From Aurelia coerulea (taxonomy: Eukaryota > Cnidaria > Scyphozoa > Semaeostomeae > Ulmaridae): a stretch of DNA of 64,000 nucleotides. The translations under genes were made by a program, and so were the position numbers. Positions 23,951 to 34,378 of this stretch are shown here, one piece after another (the stretch's first letter is position 1; each line of letters starts with the position of its first letter). The notes under the pieces were generated by a model. It was not told where the DNA came from and did no database searches. It saw only the letters and a program-made list of their open reading frames with translations. The stretch spans positions 8,291,501 to 8,355,500 of the forward strand of contig CM076959.1 in the NCBI GenBank assembly GCA_039566865.1, written 5' to 3'.

Positions 23951-24990
23951 TAAGATAGGCACTAAATCCTTACTGGCTGACAAAATTGACACGTGACACG
24001 CCCTAAACCAATCAAATGGAACCGACAACCAACCGGGAAATTTGAAATGTCACATTTTAGGCTACTTTTTTGGATTTTAGGCCGCTTTTTGACGATTTTA
24101 CCACCCTTCACCAAAATATAAATCGACAGAAGGAGCATGAAGATTTTCAAAAAATTTCTTCACAGACCTGTTCCCAATACTCTAATACAAAGTTAATCAT
24201 CGTCGCTACAAATTATTTCAAAATTTGGAGAAATGCCAACGTTTTCAATTTGACCTCATTGACCTCACTGTGGCTTGCCATAGTAAAGATCTCAGCAATG
24301 GCTGAAACGTATGCACATGGAGAATAGATACTTTGCTTCGAAGGTCTTATTCTGTGTGTTTAAGTATCTCCAAAACCCTTCAAAAGATGTCAAATTTAGA
24401 GCAGTATCTGGAGTTTTTTTCAGTTTTGAATTAACATAGATACATCAAAGAACTGATCCTGAGGGGTAGGATGAACAACAGGAAAAGTGAACTTTACGGG
24501 CCTAACAAAACACCGCACCGTCGTTATAAATTAGAGACGAATTTAACAGGTACTTACTTTTCTATCTCGCAAGAAGAGGACCACAAACTGAAAATGTGAA
24601 CATACAATTCCAATTAACTTTGAATCAATAACAAATAATGACTTTGCTCAAGAATGGCAAGAGCTGTAACATCCAACGTGGACGTGGCCAGAACAAATAA
24701 TTTCGTGATGTCCTCTTCGATAACCAAACCCTTGCTCCCAATACTTTATCCAACTCTGCTCTCATCGTTACGAGATCGTAAGAATGGGAATCGGCAATTA
24801 CATTATGCCAAAACCTCTTATAATTCATCAATCGTGTGCCTTGCTTTTGGTGCAAGAAATGGCGTTCGTTTCATCCTCAGTGTAGCAGGTACATGAAATA
24901 GATATGAAATGCTGTTGCTGAGTTCAATGTACGTAAGAATAAAATAACAAACGGAAGAAATGTACATCTTGTTTTAAATATGAAAAATAT
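23951..24990 (+). mobile_element. single arm of the foldback family (partial copy)
   Basis: Starts AAGATAGGCACTAAATCCT, the terminus of the 46236-52979 element, and follows its left arm closely to GAAAAATAT near 24990, where similarity ends. The inverted partner arm is absent. Short ORFs here (for example 24070-24327) recur in every arm and are not genes. It holds the uninterrupted form (GCAAGAAGAGG, about 24568-24578) of the site that carries an insertion at 54264. Confidence 0.8.
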
Positions 24991-25002
24991 ATCGATTAAA
25001 TC

Positions 25003-25264
25003 GATTAATTAAATGTTCATTTTCTCAAAGAAAGCAAAATTAAAACACAAAAAGTGTGGATTAACATACCTTTAGTAGCTACAATTTCTATTATAAAGAG
25101 TAATGCACAAATCGTTCTTTAAAACTTTAGTTCTGCAAGTTACTTCTTTAATAGCAGTATATTAGTGCTGCAGCAACCATTCTTTGAAACATTACTATAG
25201 ACATTAGCTTTTTCTTTAGTCTCATTTTGGCTTTACTGCATAAACAAACATCGATTAATTAAAT
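25003..25264. repeat. 16-bp direct repeats around a 230-bp segment
   Basis: ATCGATTAATTAAATG occurs at about 25003-25018 and 25249-25264. This could be a target duplication around an unidentified insertion or a chance A+T-rich repeat. Confidence 0.35.
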
Positions 25265-25266
25265 GT

Positions 25267-25562
25267 GATACTAAAATTTTCGACGAATGGAGAAAAATGG
25301 AAAAATTGAGGTGAGACCGAGATTTGATGTCCAAACGCCAACCTGCGTTTGGACATCACTTAGTCACGCAGGCCAGACATAACAGAGATTACGTCACCAC
25401 ACCAGTATGGATATCTATGATCCGTGCGTACACGTATTCGCATGGTGAGATAGCTCAACTGGTAGAGTGTCTGTCATAAAAGCAGAAGGCCCCGAGTTCA
25501 AATCTCGGTCTCACCTCAATTTTTCCATTTTTCTCCATTCGTCGAAAATTTTAGTATCAAAT
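25267..25562. repeat. inverted repeat enclosing a tRNA-like sequence
   Basis: About 59 bp (from 25268, GATACTAAAATTTTCGACGA) is repeated inverted at 25500-25559. The inner end of each arm is the 3' part of the tRNA-like sequence, so the left arm holds an inverted copy of the T-arm and acceptor strand. It abuts the LINE at 25563, which it appears to interrupt or truncate. Confidence 0.75.
25444..25515 (+). tRNA. tRNA-like sequence (SINE head or tRNA pseudogene)
   Basis: 72 nt fold as a cloverleaf: acceptor GGTGAGA/TCTCACC, D-arm GCTC-AACTGGTA-GAGT, anticodon stem TCTGT/GCAGA, 5-nt variable region, T-arm CCGAG-TTCAAAT-CTCGG. Box A (TAGCTCAACTGG) and box B (GAGTTCAAATC) are good, so it could be transcribed by Pol III. 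The anticodon loop CATAAAA lacks the invariant T33, and the implied anticodon TAA (Leu) does not fit a short variable arm. I therefore prefer a tRNA-derived SINE or pseudogene to a functional tRNA. Confidence 0.6.
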
Positions 25563-27325
25563 TTAACTTTCTTGAATTGTTCATTCCAATTTAATCCCCT
25601 GTCAACAGTTATACCTTGCGATTTTGTCTCCTTAATATGCTTAATTTCTGAGTCATTCAACATAAGTGGCTCATGGGATGATATTTTGTTCGTTCTTCAT
25701 GGGTGCTTAGTTTTTTAATTCTCATCCACTCCGAAATATTCGTCATTTCCTCTTGTGCGTTTTCAAGAAGTTTTTCCTTGCTATCTGACGTTAAAGTCAC
25801 ATGTGTGTCATCCGTGTACAAACCCGCTTTAGAGAGCTTAAGGCAATTTTCAAAATCATTTAGATAGATGATGAATAAGAGCGGGCCCAGACAAGATCCT
25901 TGCGGAATGCCACATGCAACTAAACTATCACTGGATTTTTGATCACCTAAAGAGCAGTAATTACTCAAGTAGGAGGCGAACCGGTCACCTGCAATACCTC
26001 TGACACCAATGGCGTTCAATTTCTCAACCATTATTTTGTGATCTACAGTATCAAAGGCTTTCTTCAGACCAAGAAACACCAACAAATTCAATTGCTTTTT
26101 GTCAATGTTTCCATACCAGTTGTCAGTGCAATTTATCAAGGATGTTATTGTGGAGTGAAGTTTATGGAAAGCAGACTGACTCGGTATCAGGATGTTGTTT
26201 ATTGTTAGGAAATTATGCAGCTGATCGTGCACAATATTTTCAAATATCCTTGCAAAAACAGAAATGATTGAGATGGGCCTATAATTGTTTGCGTCACTTT
26301 TGTTGCCAGATTTGAAAATTGGGGTCACCCTTGCTAATTTCCAAAAGTCTGGGAAAACTCCAGATTTCATGGAAGAATTATAGATCATCACCACTGGTTT
26401 ACAGATGAAGTCCGCTGCATCTTTAACATGCATCGTAGGGACTTTATCAGGTCCAGGTGCCTTACCATTTTTAAGATTTTTAATGGCCTTCAGGACAGTG
26501 GCTTCATCAGCTGGTGTGAAAGTCATATCGTTTGTTTGGCTTTTAAAGCGACTAACAGGGTTGTCATCCGGCTGTGACTCAATTTTGCTTGATAATTTAG
26601 GACCTACAGTGACAAAGTGATGATTAAATGCTTGGGCAATGTCGCGTTTCTTCGTTAGTACTTTACCCTGCACGTCAAGGCTCAAAATCTCCGTAGAGCC
26701 AGAGTCCTTATCAAGCACCTTGTTGATAGCTTTCCACATCCTTTTTGGGATATGTTTATTCTCTTTTATTAAATCCTGATAGTGTGATTGTATTGCTTTG
26801 CTCTTTGTTACTTGATTGCGAAGCTTTTTATATGAATTCCACAATGCAGGAGATCTTTCAGCGTCTTTTTTGGCAGCATCCCTTTTTATCATTAACTCTC
26901 TAATGGGAGGTGTCATCCAGGGTGCTGTTTTGGAGCGCAGCCTCTTTTTTTCATTGGTGCATGCATGTCTAAAATCGACTGGAAGATCTCCTGAAATGTG
27001 GTGGTCATTTCATTACAATTGTTGTTGCATGCATTAAGAATGGTTTCCCAATCTACCTGTTGTAAGTCATTGCAAAAAAAGACCTTTCATACTTCTTTAG
27101 ATTTCTGGTCTCGAAAATTTTTGGTTTCTTATTTTTATTTTGCCGCCAGGCATTGATTTCTCGTATGCCATACACCAGATAGTGGTCTACCATTATTCCA
27201 ATCTTCAGTACATCCGAATGTAAAATGTATTTTGGGCAGGAGGAAGAGAAATGGTCTATCAGCGTTTTAGTAACAGTTTGCTCATTTAGCTCATTAGTTG
27301 TAACTGCAACCCTCCAGTGATCCAG
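25563..27325 (-). pseudogene. CR1/Jockey-group LINE, RT plus end of endonuclease, inactivated
   Basis: On the minus strand, from about 27325: the end of an apurinic-endonuclease domain (KTLIDHFSS.. IMVDHYLVYGI), a linker, then a 419-residue frame (26916-25657) with ILSLDVQGKVL, GKAPGPDKVP, NYRPISIIS, motif A FLGLKKAFDTVDH (residues 281-293), CGIPQGSCLGPLLF and YTDD (367-370). Motif A has Gly283 (GGT) where the catalytic Asp (GAT) is expected. A frameshift near 25690 leads into IKHIKETKSQGITVDRGLNW, which stops at the inverted repeat. Another frameshift lies in a poly-A run near 26950. Clearly non-functional. Confidence 0.88.
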
Positions 27326-27589
27326 TTACAACATTAACCAGTATACAAACAATAGAATAGCTTTGTTCCAAAATACCCGACAGTGCTCCATGATGCCCAA
27401 CTCAACCCGTGTTCATTTTTTGTCTTGCCTATTTATTAACAACCTGATACTAAATTTAGTTACTAAAAACCATATGCTATGGAGGAGGCGGACGCAAAGA
27501 AACAGACACATTTTTGGCACACTGAGGAAATTTTTCTGATTTATACAAGGCATGTAACATAAAGAGGTGACAGCTGATTTACGTCATTT

Positions 27590-28695
27590 AGAAACAATGG
27601 CTTCAAGGAAATAAACTGTCTTTAAATGTTATTAAGACTCAAGCCATGGTTGTAGGATCTCGGCCAAATCTCAAAAAGATCTCTGATGGAAAAGTCCAGT
27701 CCCCCTTCTTTGGTATAGGTGACTCACAGGTTGAGATTGTTGAGAAAACTAAATACTTGGGAATTCAACTAGATCAACATCTTGTTTGGGATGAGCACAC
27801 TAGATTATTGCGTGCTAAGGTCTCTCGTGCAGTTGGGTTTTTAAAGTATGCTAAGAAAATACTACCCCAGGAAACTCTTAGCCAAATCTATAGAGGTATT
27901 GTTGAACCGCATTTCCGCTACTGTTGCTCTGTGTGGGGGAGCTGTGGGGAATCTAGGAGACTTACACTGCAAAAGTTACAAAATCGCACTGCCAGAATTG
28001 TGACAAATAGTAGCTATGATGCACCTGCTGATGCCCTTATACAAAAGTTAAAGTGGCCAACTATCGCTGAAATTATCAAACGAGAGACAGCGACTATTGT
28101 TTACAAATCCTTAAATGGTCTTGCACCGACCTATCTCTCGAATATTTTTTCAAAGAACTCAACACGTGACACTGTCAAGTTGAGAAACTCTGAGACTGAC
28201 TTACGTGTCCCTCTTTTTAAAACCAGTAATGGGCAAAAGTCATTCTCATATCGTGGTGTGAATCTGTGGAACAGCCTTGAACCAGAGATTAAGATAGCGC
28301 CCTCTTTATATGCTTTCAAACATCGACTTTAAAGCATGATCATGGGTGGTGGTATGCAGTTGGATTGGACTGGTGTCTGTCGGACTCTTTGCCTGCCATG
28401 GGGTGCTACATGAAAGTGTGGCATTTCAGGGTGGGCATGGGGTTTGATCTGTTCTGGTCCGGTCTGATTGTGTCCTGCCACCCTTGGTTTTATCAATCTC
28501 GGTTTTAACATTATGTATTAATTTTAATTTCACTTTAGTTTTGTAACTAGATTATTTATTTTCGTTTGTAGATTTTAACATGTAAATTTAAATTGTAAAT
28601 TTTTGTCACGGCCCCCTGAAAAGCGACCTTTGTCGACGGGGTTACCGTGTTGAAAGAATATAAAATGAATGAAATGAATGAAAATGAAATGAATG
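27590..28695 (+). mobile_element. 5'-truncated CR1/L2-like LINE with intact 3' end
   Basis: Begins within the RT thumb (KQWLQGNKLSLN near 27592) and runs through the coding end at 28332, a 3' UTR, the conserved hairpin (CACGGCCCCCTGAAAAGC at 28607-28624 with GACGGGGTTACCGTG at 28635-28649) and a tail of ATGAA-type microsatellite (28660-28695). Same family as the 18.6-kb element. Confidence 0.88.
27646..28332 (+). CDS. LINE RT C-terminal part (thumb and tail), open frame
   Basis: 228 residues, open from upstream of the first ATG to the stop at 28332. Contains GSRPNLKKISD, KYLGIQLDQHLVWDEHT, HFRYCCSVWGSCGESR, NSSYDAPADALIQKLKWPT and FSYRGVNLWNSLEPEI, aligned without gaps by eye to the C-terminal half of the 18.8-kb RT. 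The catalytic palm is missing because of 5' truncation, so it has no polymerase activity. The ATG is internal to the original protein and not a real start. Confidence 0.85.
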   Translation: MVVGSRPNLKKISDGKVQSPFFGIGDSQVEIVEKTKYLGIQLDQHLVWDEHTRLLRAKVSRAVGFLKYAKKILPQETLSQIYRGIVEPHFRYCCSVWGSCGESRRLTLQKLQNRTARIVTNSSYDAPADALIQKLKWPTIAEIIKRETATIVYKSLNGLAPTYLSNIFSKNSTRDTVKLRNSETDLRVPLFKTSNGQKSFSYRGVNLWNSLEPEIKIAPSLYAFKHRL

Positions 28696-28765
28696 TCATC
28701 GGCGTCATTGTCTGTTAACGGGAGTTCATTAAGTTAATTCAATTCATAAGGGCATGACCGTGTTT

Positions 28766-28853
28766 GAATAGGCATACCGGAAAACGAGGACCCAGGACCA
28801 TAAGGCAGGACCCAGGACCCAGGACCCAGGACCCAGGTGATATTTATTATATG
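28766..28853. mobile_element. heptamer-containing repeat, locus 1 left part
   Basis: GGCATACCGGAAAACGAGG followed by about six GGACCCA heptamers (28787-28837, one degenerate) and GATATTTATTATATG. The same sequence, inverted and with about 31 heptamers, is at 45824-46075. The continuation of this copy resumes at 38797 after nearly 10 kb of insertions. Confidence 0.8.
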
Positions 28854-29427
28854 TTAAAGCTACACTCCCATGAATAGACCCAACGCTGCTGGGGCTTGGC
28901 TGCCCTTCAGATATATTTCAACCTTATCGTGAATATTTCCTCATAAGCATCGGACAAACACAAGGTTGCATTTTCTCATCATTAGGGCAAGTTGGGCTTA
29001 GAGGGAACTAGCCCATCTCCCGAAAAACAAATAACCCTCCCGAAGGTAGGGTTGGAAGGAAAACCTTCATTTTTCCCCGCAAAACTAGTCCCCTCGTCCA
29101 TGTTGGACAAAACTTCCAGATGCATCTGCAAAAGAAAGAAGATCCAACATGAAAAATGTGAAAGAGGCGGGTGGGCTGGGAGACTTAATTTGCAACCACT
29201 CCGCACGAGTGTGCAAAATTTACTAAATTCTCAAATCAAACTCTGTTTTATACTGCAAGAAGAAACCATGCCACATGCTCGACTATCAATGAGCAGGTAG
29301 ATAATAAAACACATGACATCTCTAGAGAGTCAAAATCTATGGTATTGCAAATCGCCAGAGGCGTAATAAACAATAAACAGCATGTTCGTTGCTTTAACTC
29401 CGATTAGAATTTCATTCTAATCTGCAT
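28854..29427 (+). mobile_element. unit U1 (unclassified; Helitron-like features)
   Basis: Starts TTAAAGCTACACTCCC and ends with a 9-bp hairpin GATTAGAAT-TTC-ATTCTAATC (29402-29422) and TGCAT. The first 225 bp and last 245 bp match the adjacent U2, but the middle (about 29082-29180) is unrelated to U2's. No terminal inverted repeats, and a 3' hairpin with an exchangeable middle, recall Helitron/Helentron derivatives, but no CTRR end or TT target is evident. Carries the empty site of the large Helitron at A29366/T29367. Confidence 0.65.
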
Positions 29428-30384
29428 TTAAAGCTACACTCCCATGAATAGACCCAACGCTGCTGGGGCTTGGCTGCCCTTCAGATATATTTCAACCTTA
29501 TCGTGAATATTTCCTCATAAGCATCGGACAAACACAAGGTTGCATTTTCTCATCATTAGGGCAAGTTGGGCTTAGAGGGAACTAGCCCATCTCCCGAAAA
29601 ACAAATAACCCTCCCGAAGGTAGGGTTGGAAGGAAAACCTTCATTTTTCCCGCCACAGAACACGAAGCGAGGAAATGAAGTTAAAAGAAGCGAAGTGTTC
29701 CCCCCAACCCATACCAAGAGGAGAGAAAGAACGCAAGACCCGAATACGAAACAGGGTCGAAGCGAGATTAAGATGAGAAAATGCAACCCCGGTAGGCGAT
29801 AGCTAGGATGATACTTTGAAATACCTGCATTGCCAACCAGAGGCGAAAGAGCACATCATATAAATGCAAAGGAAGTTTCTTACCAAATCTGAGGCTCCAT
29901 GCCTCGTGCTAATCCAAAGTAGAATCGCATTACTGCCACAAAACTGGCCTGCAAAATGGCCTGCCAACTTAGCTGAAAAGGAAAACATATGGCTCGAAGG
30001 CCACACACACGAAACACACATACACAATTCACATACACACAAGCAAGCCCGAAGGCCATTTTTAACACGCACTGCTCGACTCGCTATCGAGACTTTTAGA
30101 CTTAATTTGCCACCCCTCCGCACGAGTGTGCAAAATTTACTAAATTCTCAAATGAAACTCTGTTTTATACTGCAGGAAGAAACCATGCCACATGCTCGAC
30201 TATCAATGAGCACGTAGATAATAAAACACATGACATCTCTAGAGAGTCAAAATCTATGGTATTGCAAATCGCCAGAGGCGTAATCTATATCTATATTCTA
30301 TATTCTATATTCTATCTTCTATTCTATATTATTAAAACGTGAAGCGAATTTTGTGTGGCGTAAAACTCGAGCACCGTTGCGCTG

Positions 30385-32062
30385 AGCATATGAGTCAAAT
30401 CTTTCAATAGGGCACAGGGAAACCCGCAAATCTTCCAATTTCACGCTTATAAGCCAATGATATCGCTGTATTCCGATCACATGACTGAAAATAAGGCTTT
30501 CGAGATAAATTTTCGAGTACCTTCACGAAAATAAAAATGGATATTCGAGTAATAAAGATACAGAGCTGGTTTTACCACGAATCGATTCGAGAGGCCCCAC
30601 TCCACATTTGTTTTTCTGCATTTGGTTAAAATCTCATCAGGGATCGGCGTTACATCGAGTTTCATTCCTTCGAAAATTGGCCTATGTTCAAGAATTCTTC
30701 AGGAACGTTACAAATAAGATATAGCTTTCAAAATTTCACATGTTACGTGAATTATGTCCAGGAATAACATGAAGGTATTTGTTTGTGTGATTTTCGAAAA
30801 TCCTAGAGGAATTAAAGCTATTTGCTGCGAAGAAAGCTAATGGGCCTACCTTCACCCGCTGTAGAATCCCAGTAATCGGCATTAAATTACTCTTTTTCGC
30901 AATAATAACCAGCGGATACATTAAAGAATAACTTCACCACAAATCCAATTTCTTTCCGGCATTTAATAATCAATAATTTCGATAAAATGTGACAAGACTT
31001 TACAGCTTCTGCAGCAAACAGTCCAAACTACCATCGATTCAAAGTTTTCTTGTTGCAAACACGTTGGAAGTCTTGCAAGACTTGCATAAAACAAAAGGTT
31101 TTGCAAGACTTAGGTCTCCCATGTGACACAGCAAAATCATACCTTTGAGAATAGATTGCACACTCCTAAAGTCTTTCTATCGTTGCAAAATAAAGAGAAA
31201 ATGAAACATTTCTCAAAGATTGCAAATTTCTTTGTCACATCGGAACAGTACATAATTTGTGTAAAGAAATTTCCCCTGCAATCTATTCTCAAAGGTGTAC
31301 AATCTATTATCAATGGTAACATTTGGCTGTGTCATATGGGAGATCTCAACCTTGCACAACCTTTTGTTTTATGCAAGCTTTCCTTGTGTTTGCAACAAGA
31401 AAACTATGAATCGACGGTAGTTGGACGGTTTGCTGCAGAGGCTGTAAAGTCTTGTCACATTTTATCGAAATTATCGATGATAAAATGGTGGAAAGAAATT
31501 GAATTTGTGGTGAAGTTATTCGTTAATGTATTCGCTGGTTATTATTGCGAAAAAGAGTGATTAAATGCCGATTACTTGGATTCTGCGGCGGGTGAAGGTA
31601 GGCCCATTAGCTTTCTTCGCAGCAAATAGCTTTAATTCCTCTAGGATTTTCGAAAATCACACAAACAAATACCTTCATGTTATTCCTGGACATAATTCAC
31701 GTAACATGTGAAATTTTGAAAGCTATATCTTATTTGTAGCGTTCCTGAAGAATTCTTGAACATAGGCCAATTTTCGAAGGAATAAAATTCGATGTAACGC
31801 CGATCCCTGATAAGATTTTAACCAAATGCAGAAAAACAAATGTGGAGTGGGGCCTCTCGAATCGATTCGTGGTAAAACCAGCTCTGTATCTTTATTACTC
31901 GAATATCCATTTTTATTTTCGTGAAGGTACTCGAAAATTTATCTTGGAAGCCTTATTTTCAGTCATGTGATCGGAATACGACGATATCATTGGCTTGTAA
32001 GCGTGAAATTGGAAGATTTGCGGGTTTCCCTGTGCCCTATTGAAAGATTTGACTCATATGCT
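30385..32062. mobile_element. Palindromic foldback element, 9-bp TSD (MULE-like), copy c
   Basis: 1678 bp, a near-continuous inverted repeat centred near 31225, with ends AGCATATGAGTCAAATCTT and complement. Flanked by GTTGCGCTG (30376-30384 and 32063-32071). The spacer at the centre reads open on both strands (31123-31560 +), which reflects the palindrome and not a gene. The segment AAATTTTCGAGTACCTTCAC (30508) matches AAATTTTCTAGTACCCTCAC in copy b (7621), so the two are related. Confidence 0.85.
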
Positions 32063-32071
32063 GTTGCGCTG

Positions 32072-33204
32072 ATCCTCGCGAAACTTTCCAAATATCTTCG
32101 TCTTCCCTCTACGGGGTGCAATAGAGATTTCGTTTTCTCAAATTCGCCCCCAAATCAGGGTAAGGGGCAAATTCGGTAACATCAAAGGATTGGCGGAATC
32201 CCTTTCAGTTTTCTGTGTACAAGGGAATGATCTTTAGACATATCATAATTGGCGGACCAATTATACATTGGAGCTGTGTCGTACTCCCACTTTTTCTTTT
32301 GAAAGGGCAAGGGCAGAGTTTCGTAGATCGGCTTCTTTTTCCAGCTAAAATATCGTTGGCTCAAGAGGAGAGAACAGGGGAATTTTAATGGGGGCTTCCA
32401 ATGGGAAAGGGAGATCATGCAAAGGTGCAAGGGACTGACATTCGAAGGTTCCTATTGTTCCACTGCACCGGATTATACACTTGACATTGAAATATCGTCG
32501 TGATGGCTTTCAAAGCGGCTGTGAGTCTGTCGTTCATTCAACCATAACATTTGAGCATTGTTAAATTTTGAAGCAATTAGAACGAGCTGATTGAATTTGA
32601 GTGTAGTCATTATTGTTTTCAGTATAAATTCCTTTCGAATGACGCATTGCAGAGCTTTTGTTCTGTCCCAAGACAACATCAGGCCTTTCACAGTGGACAT
32701 CTGATAAGACTTATAACATCATGGCAGTTATCTCTATGGAATTGTTTTGACAGTCTTGCTTTCATCAAAGGTAACTCGGACTCATTGTAATTAGTCTGCA
32801 AACTGCTAGCCAAAAGGAACAGCTTTCCTGGCATTTATCTCTAAATGGACGCTACGCTTCGCTTCGTGCAGTTACAAAACATAGAACGAATGCAAGGAAT
32901 CACGCCATAAGTCTAGGCCAAGGCCCTTGAAGGCCTACAAAGAAATCCAACAGAAAATATCATTGATTTCTTCCTTACCAAGGAAGGCTTCAGGGGGCGG
33001 CGGCTCAAATAGGATTGCAAATTTCTTCGCAGGGGCATAGAGCTAAAAGAAACGATCTTCTAACATTTCGTTTATTTTCAAATTGGTTCCTTTCTCCAGA
33101 GATACCGCAGGCGGAGGCAGAAGAGGGGACATAAGGGCAAAGAGAGTCATGTCTTACTCAGAGTTTCTCATTTAATTTCGCCCATCCTAGAGGAGGGGAA
33201 CAGA
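32072..33204. other. Helitron interior, no gene recognised
   Basis: No ORF above about 80 codons and no helicase or Rep motif. Confidence 0.45.
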
Positions 33205-33206
33205 TA

Positions 33207-33651
33207 CAGTAAGAACTCAGCAAAATAGAAACCACTCTATAAGAAACCTCAGGCTGATTTTTTTGGAGAAATGATGCCCTCATATGAGAAACTTCTTAGC
33301 CTGATTCTTGGAAGGTTTCCTATAGGAGGATCCCAAAAAAATTTCATATTTAGTAATTTTTGTGAAATTCAGGTGCTAAATATTGTTTAGAGATTTCATG
33401 CAAAAAAGCATCTCCATCTACAGTATACTTCGCATGCATGCTATGATTGACCAAATTTGGAGAGAATGCTACGTAACAAGAACATACTGTTTGATTTGAT
33501 AGCGTTTGCTTTGGGGTTTCTTTAAAGATTTGAAGGTTTTTTAACCATGTGATAAGGAACATTTCAGCCTGTTTGCCGATTAATGCCCTTTAACAAGAAA
33601 CCCAACAGGCTATTTTGAAAAAACTGGTTTCTATTTTGCGGGTTCTTACTG
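33207..33651. mobile_element. TA-flanked MITE (mariner-like, 445 bp)
   Basis: Ends CAGTAAGAACTCAGCAAAAT and complement of TATTTTGCGGGTTCTTACTG, flanked by TA (33205-33206 and 33652-33653). Carries no transposase. Lies inside the Helitron. Confidence 0.78.
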
Positions 33652-33839
33652 TATGCTCGCTACCACGCAGCGCTTCGAAGGGGGTCTCCAATGAAAGGGA
33701 TTTTTATTCTAAAAGGTTTGTGAATCGAACAAGGAATGGGCTTTTATGGTTGAGGGATGCGATAACGACTGACTGTTTCTTTCATTCGTTGATTAATTAA
33801 CAACTAGAGGGGTATCGCCCTTTTGGAATGCTTTCATAA

Positions 33840-34375
33840 GGGGTTAGTCATTTATAACTCTGGGTACCGGGGCGGGTTAGAATTGGTGGAGATATGAAAA
33901 CTATTCCAAGGAAAATTTGGGGGTATGAAACTTCTTTTGGAAATTTTAGAGGGGGTACGAAAACTTTAATGATAGATTCTCCAGAAAATTACTTCAATGA
34001 CACGATAAGGCCTATGGAATACCTTATCCTCGCACAACTGCAATTCTAGCTAGCTTCTTAATGACGGCCTTCAAATCATCCATTGTACCCCATTTGTATA
34101 AAATTCCAGCTCACTGGCCTTCCAAGGTAGTACTTCATTAAGTTCAAATAGCATTGCCTTTCGTCTTTTTTATCTCTTTTACAAAACAGAACTTCTGTGA
34201 TGTGGTTATCTGAAAATAGTTTGATAGATGGCCAGTCGTAGGGTATGAAATCTTTTCCTAATTTTCAATTGGGCTCTAAATTTTTTTTGGGATAATTGGA
34301 AGGGGTTTAAAAACTCTTAGCTAGCTTAGCAATTCTCGCCCGCCCCGGTACCCAGAGTTATAAACGACTGACCCC
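33840..34375. mobile_element. TAA-flanked TIR element (Harbinger-like, 536 bp)
   Basis: Ends GGGGTTAGTCATTTATAACT and complement (left copy GGGGTYAGTCRTTTATAACT), with TIRs continuing through CTGGGTACCGGGGCGGG. Flanked by TAA at 33837-33839 and 34376-34378; a 3-bp TWA duplication is the PIF/Harbinger habit. No ORF. Confidence 0.75.
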
Positions 34376-34378
34376 TAA

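Noticed and set aside
25444..25515. Functional tRNA-Leu(TAA)
   Set aside because: Position 33 is A, not T, and there is no long variable arm. Part of it is duplicated inverted nearby. A SINE or pseudogene is likelier.
28854..29650. U1/U2 as LTRs of a retrotransposon
   Set aside because: The two copies are directly adjacent with no internal region between them, and their middles differ. There is no TG..CA, primer-binding site or polypurine tract.
31123..31560. 145-residue ORF inside the Helitron as a gene
   Set aside because: It lies across the centre of a palindrome; its mirror reads on the other strand and no domain is recognised.
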